From Promicromonospora sp. AC04 (lineage in GTDB: Bacteria; Actinomycetota; Actinomycetes; Actinomycetales; Cellulomonadaceae): a stretch of 64,000 nt of DNA. The stretch is from NCBI RefSeq assembly GCF_003058225.1, contig NZ_QBUG01000002.1, positions 743,774 through 807,773 on the forward strand, written 5' to 3'. Of the stretch, positions 11,558 through 20,279 are shown one piece after another (the stretch's first letter is position 1; each line of letters starts with the position of its first letter). The notes below the pieces were generated by a model, which worked only from the letters and a program-made list of their open reading frames with translations, made no database searches and was not told the origin of the DNA. The translations under genes were made by a program, and so were the position numbers.

Positions 11558-12667
11558 GTGTTGTCCGTTCTGACTGCCATCGGTTCCATGGCCTGTGTCG
11601 TCGCGCTCGGCTGGGTGATCCAGCGGCGCGGCCTGCTGTCCGGCCACCGACTCTCCCGCGGAACAGCCGACGGCGCGGAAGGCGGGGCCGGGGCCCGCGC
11701 GATCCTCGCGACGCTGTCCTTCACGATCTGCGCGCCCGCGCTGATGTTCAGCACGCTCGCCGGAACCGACCTCGCGCATGTCGTGTCGCGTGGCGCCGCC
11801 GTCACCTGGGCGACGACGGCGGCGCTCGCCCTGGTCACGGCCGCGGTGGCCCGGTGGGTGCTCCGGCTGCCAGCGGGCCCGGCCGCCGTGACCACCCTCG
11901 CCGCCGTCTACGTCAACGGCGGGAACATCGGGATCCCGCTCGCGGTCTACCTGTTCGACGACGCGCTCGCCGTGGTGCCGACCCTGCTCTTCCAGCTGCT
12001 CGTGCTGGCGCCGCTGACGCTGGCGGTGCTCGATCGGGCCGACGCGTCTGCCTCGTCCGGCGACGGCGTTCCGCGGGCTCGGGCGCGATCGGGCTGGACG
12101 TCGGTCGTCCACGTCCTGCTCGCGGCGATCCGGAACCCGATCACGCTCGGCACGCTCGCGGGTCTGCTGGTGGCGGTGGTGAGCGAGCTGACCGGCGCGC
12201 GGCTGCCCGACGTCGTCCTGATCCCCTTCGACCTGATCGGCGCCGCGGCGCCGCCGCTCGGCCTGCTGACGTTCGGGATGACGCTCGCGGTACCGATGCC
12301 TGCGCCCGTCCCGCCGGCACCCACCCCGCCGGCGCCTGACGCGGCCCGGGACTCCGGCCGCAGGCCGGCGCCGGCTCCCTGGTGGGTGGGCCGGGACCGC
12401 CTGCTCGTGCGGGCGGTGGTCGCACTCGCCGTCCTGGTACGCAACGTGCTGCACCCGCTCGCGGCGTGGGCCCTCGGGACGGCGGTGGGGCTCGACGCGC
12501 CGGCCCTCGCCCTCGTGGTCACGATGGCAGCGCTGCCCACTGCGGTGAACGTCACCACCTACGCGACGCGGTACGGCGTGTTCGACGGTGTCGCGGCGCG
12601 CGCGACCGTCTGGACGACGGCACTCTGCGTCCCGGTCCTGGTGGCGGTCGGCGCGCTCCTGGGCTGA
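11558..12667 (+). CDS. AEC (auxin efflux carrier) family transporter
   Basis: 369 residues, GTG start with GGGAGGG seven bases before. About ten hydrophobic segments are seen in two halves, with the typical central motif (YVNGGNIGIPL) and a large polar loop near residues 245-270. The family includes permeases for malate, malonate and other carboxylates, and auxin in plants. It follows the oxidoreductase after 27 bases and may share its transcript. It may export or import a small organic acid; the direction and substrate are not shown. Confidence 0.85.
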   Translation: MLSVLTAIGSMACVVALGWVIQRRGLLSGHRLSRGTADGAEGGAGARAILATLSFTICAPALMFSTLAGTDLAHVVSRGAAVTWATTAALALVTAAVARWVLRLPAGPAAVTTLAAVYVNGGNIGIPLAVYLFDDALAVVPTLLFQLLVLAPLTLAVLDRADASASSGDGVPRARARSGWTSVVHVLLAAIRNPITLGTLAGLLVAVVSELTGARLPDVVLIPFDLIGAAAPPLGLLTFGMTLAVPMPAPVPPAPTPPAPDAARDSGRRPAPAPWWVGRDRLLVRAVVALAVLVRNVLHPLAAWALGTAVGLDAPALALVVTMAALPTAVNVTTYATRYGVFDGVAARATVWTTALCVPVLVAVGALLG

Positions 12668-12679
12668 GCGGCAGACTGC

Positions 12680-14089
12680 CTACTTCGGCAGGCCGAGATT
12701 GAGGTCCTCGATGCGGACCGGGTCGCCCGTCTCCAGTGAGCGGTTGCCCGCGTAGCCCACCGACGACGCGCGGACGCCGTCGACGTAGCCGGCCGCACGG
12801 CCGAGCGGGTCCGGCTCGGCCGACGGGTTGAACACGTCCGCGAGCAGCAGCGCGTCACCGCCGCCATGCCCGCCCCCGCCGCGGACGATGGGCCGCTCCT
12901 CTGCCCGCTCCCAGTGCCGCTGCACGACGAGCCGCTCCCCGATGGGCCGCACCCGGTCCTGTTCGAATACCTCGGTGGCGCTCGGGTCGAGGATCGCGGC
13001 GCCGTTGTCGCCGAACTCGACCGAGCCGCGCTCGGTGACCTCGAGCTCCGCACGTCCGCGCGTGCCGTTGACCACCACGCGGTAGCCTTCCCACGGCGCG
13101 TGCGCGGTGAGCGAGTAGGTAAGCAGCGCGCCGCCCTCGTACTCGACGACGAGCCCGAGCGTGTCCTCGGTGGTGATACCCGGGTCGAACACCGACCGGT
13201 TGCGCACGTAGCCGTCCACCGCCTGGGCCTCCGGCCCGTACAGCGCGGACAGCCACTCGTTCTTCTCCACGGAGAGCTGCCACGGGTCGACGCCACGCTC
13301 GTTCAGCGCGCGCTCGCCGGCCGTGGCCTCGTAACCGGTCTCGTGCGCGCCGTCGTCGCCGTAGAAACGCCGCCCGCCCGTGGCGAAGACGCGCTGCGGC
13401 ACGCCGTCGATCCACCAGTTGACCAGGTCGAAGTGGTGGCTCGACTTGTGCACCAGCAGGCCGCCGTTGTTGACCTTCTCGCGGTGCCAGCGGCGGAAGT
13501 AGTCGGCCCCGTGCACGGTGTCGAGGGCCCAGTCGAAGTGGACCGACAGCACGCGGCCGATCTCACCGCTCGCGATCACCTGGCGCAGGGCGCTGTTGCG
13601 CGGCGAGTAGCGGTAGTTGAACGTCGTGACCAGGCCTCGGCCCGTCTCCGCCACCGCGTCCACGATCTGGCGGGCCTGGTCGGCGTGCGCCGCGATGGGC
13701 TTCTCCACGACGACGTCGGCGCCGGCCCGCAGCGCGCGGGTGACCAGGTCGCCGTGCGTGCGGTCGATCGACGTGACGATCACGCGGTCCACGGACTGCT
13801 CGGCGATCGCCTTCTCCAGGTCGTCCGGCTGGTAGACCGGGCGGATCCCGCCGAGCGCGGCCGCCACCCGCGCCTCGTAGACCGCCGCGCGCACGGGGTT
13901 GGGCTCGATCCAGGCGACGATCTCGCCGTCCGGCGCGTGCGTGCCGATCAGGGCGTTGATGTACATGGACGCGCGATGCCCCGTCCCGACCACCGCGTAG
14001 CGGCGGCGTCCCTCGGGCAGTGGGCCCGACGGCGGCTCGGGCTCTTGCGTCGGACCGGTGATCGGCTCGGTGGTCGGCTCAGCAGGCAT
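12680..14089 (-). CDS. Gfo/Idh/MocA family oxidoreductase
   Basis: 469 residues from ATG 14089, preceded by GAAGGAG; an upstream in-frame start at 14194 would cross the operators. After a Pro/Glu-rich N-terminal tail the Rossmann motif is YAVVGTGHRASMY and the lysine motif VVVEKPIAA. The C-terminal domain has HKSSHHFDLVNWW. This subgroup is often found with polysaccharide or glycoside degradation genes and may act on sugar rings with bound NAD. It is a single transcription unit with two LacI-like operators upstream (14135-14167), so sugar-responsive repression is likely by a regulator outside this unit. Confidence 0.88.
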   Translation of the reverse strand: MPAEPTTEPITGPTQEPEPPSGPLPEGRRRYAVVGTGHRASMYINALIGTHAPDGEIVAWIEPNPVRAAVYEARVAAALGGIRPVYQPDDLEKAIAEQSVDRVIVTSIDRTHGDLVTRALRAGADVVVEKPIAAHADQARQIVDAVAETGRGLVTTFNYRYSPRNSALRQVIASGEIGRVLSVHFDWALDTVHGADYFRRWHREKVNNGGLLVHKSSHHFDLVNWWIDGVPQRVFATGGRRFYGDDGAHETGYEATAGERALNERGVDPWQLSVEKNEWLSALYGPEAQAVDGYVRNRSVFDPGITTEDTLGLVVEYEGGALLTYSLTAHAPWEGYRVVVNGTRGRAELEVTERGSVEFGDNGAAILDPSATEVFEQDRVRPIGERLVVQRHWERAEERPIVRGGGGHGGGDALLLADVFNPSAEPDPLGRAAGYVDGVRASSVGYAGNRSLETGDPVRIEDLNLGLPK

Positions 14090-14134
14090 CGGTGGAGAGC
14101 TCCTTCGGTCGTCGTCGACGTCGGGTGGATGGGA

Positions 14135-14167
14135 TTGAAACGATACGACGCCCGGAAAGCGCTGTCC
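14135..14167. promoter_or_regulatory. two LacI-type operators upstream of the oxidoreductase gene
   Basis: TTGAAACGATACG (14135-14147) resembles the rhamnose operators, and GGAAAGCGCTGTCC (14154-14167) is one base from a perfect GGAAAGCGCTTTCC palindrome like those near 55345-55446 and 60181. The gene may answer to more than one LacI regulator. Confidence 0.5.
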
Positions 14168-14183
14168 ATGATCCGTGCGCAGA

Positions 14184-14214
14184 GCGGCGGCCACCCGGTC
14201 GAGGTGACCGCCGC
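14184..14214. terminator. hairpin terminator after fabH
   Basis: Twelve-base arms GCGGCGGCCACC and GGTGACCGCCGC, with one non-Watson-Crick position, surround a seven-base loop. It lies directly past the fabH stop on the minus strand. Confidence 0.5.
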
Positions 14215-14218
14215 GCGG

Positions 14219-15259
14219 TCACCGCTCGGGAGTCAGGACCACCTGGCCGGCCCAGGCGAACCCGCCCCCGAACCCGAACAGCAGCGCGGGCGCACCCGCG
14301 GGGATCTTGCCCGCGTGCCACCACTTGGACAGCCCCAGGGGGATCGACGCGGCGGACGTGTTGCCCGACTCGGCGATGTCCGTGACCACTATCCTGCCCT
14401 CCAGCCCGAGCCCCTTCGCCAGCGGCTCGATGATCCGCAGGTTGGCCTGGTGCGCTACGAGCACCTCGATGTCGTCGAGGGTCAGCCCGGCCCGCGCCAC
14501 GACGTCGCGTGCCCGGTCGGCGGCCCGCGTGATGGCCCACTTGAACACCGCCCGGCCGTCCTGCTGGAACTTCACGTCCGGCACCTCGATCCGCACCGCC
14601 GGCGTCAGGTCCGGCTCGGTGCCCCAGACCACCGGCCCGACGGCGGGCACGTCCGCGGCCTGCAGCACCGCCGCCCCAGCGCCGTCGGCCGTGAGGATGC
14701 ACGTCGAGCGGTCGGTCCAGTCGGTGTACGCGGTGAGCTTCTCCGCGCCGATCACCAGCGCCGTGCGCGCCGAGCCTGTGCGGATCGCCTGGTCGGCCAG
14801 CCCGACCGCGTGCGCGAAGCCGGAGCACGCCACGTTGAGGTCCATCGCCGCCGGACCCACGACGTTGCGCAGGTCCGGCGCCTCCTCGCCCTCCGGCGTC
14901 GAGGCGCCCGGCTGAACGCCCGTCCGCAGCGCGTACGCGACCCGGCCGGCCGTGTTCGGCGAACGGTCGTCATTGGTGGCGGTGGCGACGACGATCAGGT
15001 CGACGTCGTCCGAGGACACGCCGGCGTCGGTGAGCGCATGCTCCGCCGCGGCGGTCGCCATGTCGGCGACCGTGACGTCGTCGGCCGCTACGTGGCGCGT
15101 GATGATGCCGGTGCGCGACCGGATCCACTCGTCGTTGGTCTCGACCAGCTGGGCGATGTCATCGTTCGTGAGCGTCTTCGGTGGCTGGTGGTGACCCAGG
15201 CCGATGATGCGGGAGCCGGCAGCGCCGGACGGGAGGGCGAGAGCGGGCGACGTAGCCAT
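14219..15259 (-). CDS. fabH: 3-oxoacyl-ACP synthase III (FabH/KAS III type)
   Basis: 346 residues. The catalytic triad of the family is visible: Cys145 in DLNVACSGF, His in VAHQANLRI and Asn in ESGNTSAAS. It would condense an acyl-CoA with malonyl-ACP to start fatty acid or related chains in the cytoplasm. Compared with housekeeping FabH there is an insert of about 15 residues before the catalytic Cys. It stands apart from other fatty-acid genes and follows the SprT-like gene after only four bases, so it may be a secondary KAS III. Confidence 0.93.
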   Translation of the reverse strand: MATSPALALPSGAAGSRIIGLGHHQPPKTLTNDDIAQLVETNDEWIRSRTGIITRHVAADDVTVADMATAAAEHALTDAGVSSDDVDLIVVATATNDDRSPNTAGRVAYALRTGVQPGASTPEGEEAPDLRNVVGPAAMDLNVACSGFAHAVGLADQAIRTGSARTALVIGAEKLTAYTDWTDRSTCILTADGAGAAVLQAADVPAVGPVVWGTEPDLTPAVRIEVPDVKFQQDGRAVFKWAITRAADRARDVVARAGLTLDDIEVLVAHQANLRIIEPLAKGLGLEGRIVVTDIAESGNTSAASIPLGLSKWWHAGKIPAGAPALLFGFGGGFAWAGQVVLTPER

Positions 15260-15263
15260 GAGG

Positions 15264-15878
15264 TCAACGTAGCGCGCTCAGGTCGAACGGCTCCACGAGG
15301 AGCCCGGGAACCCGCTCCCGCGCGGCCCGCGCGATCCGCTCCTCGGCCCCCGGCCCGACGTCGGGCACCTCGCCCACCTCACGGAACGCCCCACGCAGCT
15401 GGACGTCGTACCGCTCCCCCATGGCCGCATTTCGGCCCTTGTAGGTCCACGCGACGAGGTTCGCCAGGTCGAACTGCGACCCGCACGAGCGGCAGGACAT
15501 GATGCCCGGCGGCCGCCGGAACCGCGTGGTCCGGTGACCGGCCGGGCACGACCCGACCCAGGGTCCGTCGATCGACGGCGCCGACGGGTCGACGCACCGT
15601 CTGCCCGAGCACCCGATCCGTACCGCCACGCCGCGCCAGACCGGCCCGTGCTTCGCCTTGGGTCCCGCGAGCGCGTGCGCCACCTCGTGCAGGATCGTGT
15701 CCCGCACCTCCCGCTCGTCATGGATGCGGGTCAGCGGCGCGGACAGGCTGATGCGGCGTTTGCCGTAGCTGCACATCCCGGCGCGCCGGACGGCGTCGTC
15801 GAACTCGAACGTCCAGGCCTTCAGCCCGTGCTGGTCCATCAGTTCGCGCGCCAGGCGCGAGGCGGCGACAAGGTTCAT
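15264..15878 (-). CDS. SprT-like zinc metallopeptidase-fold protein
   Basis: 204 residues from ATG 15878 (ribosome site CAGGGG). The HExxH motif is LHEVAHAL at about 63-70 with a further His in KAKHGPVW. Downstream Cys pairs (GCSGRRC, CPAGH, MSCRSCG) look like a zinc ribbon. SprT-like domains relate to eukaryotic Spartan, which degrades DNA-protein crosslinks; bacterial roles are little known. It is the first gene of a two-gene unit with fabH, with only four bases between them. Confidence 0.88.
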   Translation of the reverse strand: MNLVAASRLARELMDQHGLKAWTFEFDDAVRRAGMCSYGKRRISLSAPLTRIHDEREVRDTILHEVAHALAGPKAKHGPVWRGVAVRIGCSGRRCVDPSAPSIDGPWVGSCPAGHRTTRFRRPPGIMSCRSCGSQFDLANLVAWTYKGRNAAMGERYDVQLRGAFREVGEVPDVGPGAEERIARAARERVPGLLVEPFDLSALR

Positions 15879-16004
15879 TGATACCCCTGCGGTGATCGTG
15901 AGCGGTTGGAACACGTCCGGCCGTCCCGGACGCGATCGAACCTACGGGCCCCCACTGACACCCACGAGAAGTTATCCACAACCGCGCGCCACAAAGCAGA
16001 CCAG

Positions 16005-18314
16005 TCAGGCATCGCCCCCCGAGGAGTCCGGCACCGGGTCGGCCGGCGGGATCGGGAAGTTCGTCCGGAACACGTTCGACGGATCGTAGACCGCCTTCAC
16101 CGTCCGCAGCCGGGCGAGCGTCGGCTCCGGGAACGCCTCCAGCAGCCGCTCCGGACGGCTGTCGGTGTCGAAGGAGAGGTACGAGCCGTCCATCACGGGC
16201 CCGATCTCCGCGTCCCACGCCTGGTTGATCCGGTCCTGGTTGGTGGCGAGCGCCGAGAGCTGGAAGTTCTGGTGGCGGTGCGCGTAGGCGGTCGTGTCCG
16301 GCGCGACGTCGTTCCCGGCCCCGCCCGTCGCCCGGATCGAGGTGAAGTACGTCTCCCCGGAGCCCAGCAGGCGCTCGATCGCCCGGCTCGTGCCCTGGTC
16401 CAGGTGTGTGAGCAGGCCTGACCGCGCGGACGGATCGCCGCCGCCCGAGTGGTGGGCGTCCTCCTGGCGCACCACACCCGAGTACGGCAGGAGCTGTGCC
16501 TGGTGCCCGAGCAGCGGCCCGGCGTCGGCCAGCAGCTCCAGCTGGGCGATCGCCTCGTCCGGGTCGGCGTCGGCGCCCTCCGCCGCGAACACCGTCATGA
16601 GCTGCGCCATCGGCGTCTGGCCGCGGCGACCGGGGCCGACCATCATGAACGACGTGAGCCCCCGCGGCGCCGCCTCGACGGTGGCGCCCCACCGCTCCAG
16701 GAGGCCCGCGGTGTCGGTCGCGTCGAGCGTCATCTGGGAGAAGACCACGTCCCCGACGGCGCCCACCTCGATCTCCAGCCAGGTCACCACGCCCATGTTC
16801 CCGCCCGCGCCGCGCAGCGCCCAGAACAGGTCGGGGTGCTCGTCGCGGGAGGCGTGCAGCACCCGCCCGTCGGCAGTGACGACCTCGGCGGCGACGACGT
16901 GGTCGATCGTGAGGCCCTGCAGCCGGCCCAGGAACCCGATGCCGCCGGTGGTCCCGAGGCCGCCGACGCCTACGCCGCCGTAGTCGCCCGACGTGATCGC
17001 CCAGCCGCGCGGGGCCAGCGTTGCCGCGACCTCGCCCCAGGTGGCCCCGGCACCGATCCGTACGCGACGCGTGGCCTCGTCGACCACCTCGACCGACCGC
17101 ATGCCGCTCATGCTGAGCACCACGCCGCCGTCGTTGGTGGACCGGCCGGAGATCCCGTGCCCGGCCGATCGGACGGCGAACTCCACGTCCTGCTTCTGCA
17201 CCCACGCCAGCCCGGACGCGACCTCGTCCACGTTCCGCGGCCGCAGCACCAGGCCAGGCGCACCGGACCGCAGGTAGTTGTGCCGCACCGCCCCGTACTC
17301 GCGGTCGCCCGGTTCGACGGCCCGCGCCGCCAGCTCCGCCGGGAGCGAGTCGTAGTCGATCCCCGTTCGGCGCGCGGCCAGCGCCGTCGCGCCGCGGCGG
17401 GCCGACGCCGGAGCCGTGCCGGCGGACCGGCGCTCCGCCGCAACGGCCTCGCGCACCGCCGGCGCCACCTCCTGCGCGAACGCCCGGATCTGGTCCGGGT
17501 CGTCGCCTATGGCGATGAACGCGCTGACGCCGTCCTCGAGCGCCAGCTGGGTGAGCTCCTCGACCCACTGGTCGGCCGGGCCCTGCAGCTGACCCGTCGA
17601 GCGGTCGGTGATGGCGCCGCCCACGTTGAGCAGACGCCGGATCTCGCTCGGCGAGCGCCCGGCCTGCAGCGCCGCCTCGTCGATGGTCGCGTTGCCGCGC
17701 GCGAGGTCACCGTCCTTGAAGTAGGGCAGCGAGGGTAGCCAGCCGTCGGCCTTCGCGCCGGTCAGGCGGAGCATCCGCTTCTTGTACGCGCCGAGCCAGA
17801 TCGGGATGTCGTGTGCCGGGGCCGGGCCGCGCTTGGCGCCGTCGACCTGGTGGAACTCGCCGCGGACGCGCAGCGGCGTGCGGTTGGTCGCGTCCCAGAT
17901 ACCGCGCATGATCTCGATGCCCTCCTCGAGGGCGCTGACGCCCTCGCCCGGGGTGCGGCGCGGGGCGCCCATCGCCGCCATCGCGTCCCCGAAGCCGCCG
18001 CTGCCGACACCCATCTCGAACCGGCCGCCGCTGAGCAGGTCGAGGCTCGCGGCCGAGCGCGCCAGGACGGCGGGCTGGCGCATGCCCAGGTTGAGGACGT
18101 TCCCGGAGATGTGGATGCGCTCGGTCTGCGCGGCTACCCACGACATGAGCGTCCACGTGTCCAGGAACGACGGCTGGTACGGGTGGTCCTGGAACGTGAC
18201 CAGGTCCAGGCCCAGCTGCTCGGAGAGCTGGGCAAGCCGGACGGGACCCTGCGGGTCGCTGTTGGTCGGGGTGATGAACGTGCCGAAGAGCAGCTCGTGC
18301 CCGTAGTCGGTCAT
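16005..18314 (-). CDS. luciferase-like flavin monooxygenase fused to a berberine-bridge type FAD oxidase
   Basis: 769 residues from ATG 18314; GTG 18347 is an alternative. Residues about 1-300 are a luciferase-like flavin oxidoreductase (LLFGTFITPTNSDP, GRFEMGVGSGG, LNLGMRQPAVLA). Residues about 325-765 are a FAD_binding_4 and BBE protein (PRNVDEVASGLAWVQ, SAGHGISGRSTNDGG, GGVGVGGLGTTGGIGFLGR, RGAGGNMGVVT, and the late YDPSNVFRTN). Both are intact and in one frame, giving a single two-flavin enzyme, perhaps an oxidation cascade on a small molecule. It is divergent from a MarR regulator, whose likely operator covers its promoter. Confidence 0.88.
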   Translation of the reverse strand: MTDYGHELLFGTFITPTNSDPQGPVRLAQLSEQLGLDLVTFQDHPYQPSFLDTWTLMSWVAAQTERIHISGNVLNLGMRQPAVLARSAASLDLLSGGRFEMGVGSGGFGDAMAAMGAPRRTPGEGVSALEEGIEIMRGIWDATNRTPLRVRGEFHQVDGAKRGPAPAHDIPIWLGAYKKRMLRLTGAKADGWLPSLPYFKDGDLARGNATIDEAALQAGRSPSEIRRLLNVGGAITDRSTGQLQGPADQWVEELTQLALEDGVSAFIAIGDDPDQIRAFAQEVAPAVREAVAAERRSAGTAPASARRGATALAARRTGIDYDSLPAELAARAVEPGDREYGAVRHNYLRSGAPGLVLRPRNVDEVASGLAWVQKQDVEFAVRSAGHGISGRSTNDGGVVLSMSGMRSVEVVDEATRRVRIGAGATWGEVAATLAPRGWAITSGDYGGVGVGGLGTTGGIGFLGRLQGLTIDHVVAAEVVTADGRVLHASRDEHPDLFWALRGAGGNMGVVTWLEIEVGAVGDVVFSQMTLDATDTAGLLERWGATVEAAPRGLTSFMMVGPGRRGQTPMAQLMTVFAAEGADADPDEAIAQLELLADAGPLLGHQAQLLPYSGVVRQEDAHHSGGGDPSARSGLLTHLDQGTSRAIERLLGSGETYFTSIRATGGAGNDVAPDTTAYAHRHQNFQLSALATNQDRINQAWDAEIGPVMDGSYLSFDTDSRPERLLEAFPEPTLARLRTVKAVYDPSNVFRTNFPIPPADPVPDSSGGDA

Positions 18315-18362
18315 GCGCGTGGTCGTCCCTCGTGTCGCTTCGTCCACCGCGCGTCACGGCAG

Positions 18363-18383
18363 ATCGTCTGTCCAGCAGACGAT
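18363..18383. promoter_or_regulatory. MarR-type operator between the flavin fusion gene and its regulator
   Basis: Perfect 8-base arms ATCGTCTG and CAGACGAT flank TCCAG. On the minus strand TAATAT, touching the palindrome, could be the -10 box of the flavin fusion gene. The position fits a divergent MarR repressor. Confidence 0.6.
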
Positions 18384-18432
18384 ATTACCCACAACTCTTC
18401 TGGTTCGCCGCACATTCCCGTAGGATGGGCGC

Positions 18433-18927
18433 ATGAGCACCGCGCCCACCAGGCCCCGCACCGGCCAGCACTCTCTGTTCGGCTGGTCGCTCGCCGCGCT
18501 CCTGCGCGAGTGGAGCGCCCGGGTCGACGCCGCGGCGGACGACCTGCCGCAGGGCACCCGCGGCTACCAGCTCCTCACAGCGGTGGTGCACGGCGACCTG
18601 CCGAGCCAGGCGGCGCTCGCCTCCACGCTCGGTATCGACCGCACGGTCATGACCTACCTGCTCGACGCGTTCGAGGGCTGCGGGCTCGTGGAGCGACAGC
18701 AGGATCCCGCCGACCGGCGCGCGCGGCGCATCGTGGCCACGGACAAGGGCCTGGAGGTGCTCGCCGCGATGGACGCACGAGTCGCCGCGGCGGAGGAGGA
18801 GCTGCTCTCGGGGCTGGAGCCGGCGCAGCGCGCGGTGCTCCGCGAGCTGCTGGAGCGCGCCGCGACCGGCACGGGCCCGGACGAGGACCCGTGCCGCACG
18901 GTGGTCGAAGCGGTCAAGAAGGACTGA
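18433..18927 (+). CDS. MarR family transcriptional regulator
   Basis: 164 residues with a winged helix (LASTLGIDRTVMTYLLDAFEGCGLVER, then DPADRRARRIVAT) flanked by dimerisation helices. MarR proteins are dimeric repressors released by small ligands, often phenolics or oxidants. It is divergent from the flavin fusion gene, its likely target. A TANNNT -10 box (TAGGAT, 18421-18426) ends six bases before the ATG and no ribosome site is seen, so the mRNA is probably leaderless. It ends three bases from the convergent DUF2000 gene. Confidence 0.9.
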   Translation: MSTAPTRPRTGQHSLFGWSLAALLREWSARVDAAADDLPQGTRGYQLLTAVVHGDLPSQAALASTLGIDRTVMTYLLDAFEGCGLVERQQDPADRRARRIVATDKGLEVLAAMDARVAAAEEELLSGLEPAQRAVLRELLERAATGTGPDEDPCRTVVEAVKKD

Positions 18928-18930
18928 GCG

Positions 18931-19344
18931 TCAGGGGTGCAGCCTCGCCCCCTTCACCACCTTGTCCACGACGCGCCGCTCGCCGGCCACGGCGATCCCG
19001 ACAAGGTCGAGCTTCTCCGTGGCGACGCCGGCCACTGCCGCGCGGTTGTCGACGTCGTTCCCGGTCGCGAACAGGTCGGCCGTGTAGACGCCGATGCGCA
19101 GCCCGCGCGTCGCGGCGCGCTCACGGAACGTGGCGAGCCGGTCGCCGTCGGCCACCATGACCAGCACCGGGGTGCCGAGCATCGCGAGGTACTCGCACCC
19201 CTCCGCGTCCCGGTACGTCTCCCCGACCAGCTCCGGGTAGGCGGCGGTCACGGCGCTGGACAGGAAGGCGGTGACGTTGTTCTCCTGCCAGGCGAGCAGG
19301 TCGTCCCGCAGCACGATCACGATCTTGGCTTGTTCGAAGGTCAT
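18931..19344 (-). CDS. DUF2000 family protein
   Basis: 137 residues. The family signature is seen in KIVIVLRDDLLAWQENNVTAF and the Val-rich core TPVLVMVADGD; the fold is thought to resemble peptidyl-tRNA hydrolase II, with no known function. It is divergent from an AraC regulator with only 49 bases between start codons, so the two are almost certainly co-regulated. No strong ribosome site is seen. No signal peptide or membrane segment, so it is cytoplasmic. Confidence 0.85.
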   Translation of the reverse strand: MTFEQAKIVIVLRDDLLAWQENNVTAFLSSAVTAAYPELVGETYRDAEGCEYLAMLGTPVLVMVADGDRLATFRERAATRGLRIGVYTADLFATGNDVDNRAAVAGVATEKLDLVGIAVAGERRVVDKVVKGARLHP

Positions 19345-19393
19345 CTGCCCAGCGTGCAGGCGGGCAGCGGCGCGGATCTTGTACGTTCTTGAT

Positions 19394-20212
19394 ATGCGCT
19401 CGCTCGATGTGACCCCGGATGTCGTGCGCGCCTGGCGGCCGGAGGTACCCGGCGTCGCCGAGGTACTGCACGCTGCCTGGCACGAGCACGCCTACCCGGC
19501 CCACACGCACGACACCTGGGCCGTGCTGATCGTCGACCGCGGCCTGATCGGCTACGGCCTGGACGGCCAGGAGCACGCCGCGCAGCACACCGGGGTCACC
19601 GTGCTGCCGCCCGGCGTGGTGCACGACGGGCGGTCCGTGACCGCCACGGGCTTCCGCAAGCGTGTGGTCTACCTGGAACCCACCGTGCTCGACGACGGCC
19701 TGGTCGGCCGGGCCGTCGACGCACCGCTCGTTTTGGACGACACGCTCCGCGCCCGCTTCGTCGGCCTCGACCGCGCGCTCACCGTGCGCGAGGACCTCGC
19801 GGCCGAGGGCCTGCTCGCCCTGGTCACGGAGGGCCTGGCCTGGCATCTCTCCGGCCGCCCGACGCCGCCGCGCGAACCGCCCGCCGCCTCCACCGCCCGG
19901 CGCGCCCGCGACCTGCTCGACGCCGACCCCGCGCGGCCCGTCCGGCTCGCCGAGGTCGCCGGCGAGCTCGGCGTCACCGTGCCGCACCTGGTGCGCGCGT
20001 TCACCCGCGAGCTCGGCCTACCACCTCACCGGTACCTCGTCGGGCGACGGCTGGACATGGCCCGACGCCGGCTGCTGGCCGGTGAGCCCGCCGCCGACGT
20101 CGCGACCGCCACCGGGTTCCACGACCAGGCCCACCTGACCCGGCACTTCCGCCGCCTCCTGCGCACGACACCTGGCCGGTACCAGCGCGGGGTGAACCCG
20201 GCGGTCGGGTGA
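19394..20212 (+). CDS. AraC family transcriptional regulator
   Basis: 272 residues from ATG 19394. The N-terminal part is an AraC cupin-like ligand domain (HTHDTWAVLIVDRGLIGY), and the C-terminal part has two helix-turn-helix units (LAEVAGELGVTVPHLVRAF and ATGFHDQAHLTRHFRRLL). TACGTT (19382-19387) six bases before the ATG suggests a leaderless transcript. Its likely target is the divergent DUF2000 gene; the ligand is unknown. A terminator palindrome follows. Confidence 0.92.
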   Translation: MRSLDVTPDVVRAWRPEVPGVAEVLHAAWHEHAYPAHTHDTWAVLIVDRGLIGYGLDGQEHAAQHTGVTVLPPGVVHDGRSVTATGFRKRVVYLEPTVLDDGLVGRAVDAPLVLDDTLRARFVGLDRALTVREDLAAEGLLALVTEGLAWHLSGRPTPPREPPAASTARRARDLLDADPARPVRLAEVAGELGVTVPHLVRAFTRELGLPPHRYLVGRRLDMARRRLLAGEPAADVATATGFHDQAHLTRHFRRLLRTTPGRYQRGVNPAVG

Positions 20213-20248
20213 TCGAGCTTGTCGAGACCCGGGTCCCGACAAGCTCGA
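20213..20248. terminator. REP-like palindrome, bidirectional terminator
   Basis: Two 18-base halves (one mismatch) meet at CCCGGG. The arms contain GAGCTTGTCGAGACC, a repeat word I know from many actinobacterial intergenic regions. It lies between convergent genes ending at 20212 and 20280, and a relative occurs at about 27009-27038. Confidence 0.65.
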
Positions 20249-20279
20249 CCAGCGACAGGTGTCGGTCAGGGAAGGCAGG

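Noticed and set aside
15973..15981. TTATCCACA, a perfect DnaA-box sequence
   Set aside because: Only one copy, no AT-rich region and no dnaA or dnaN genes nearby, so not an origin.
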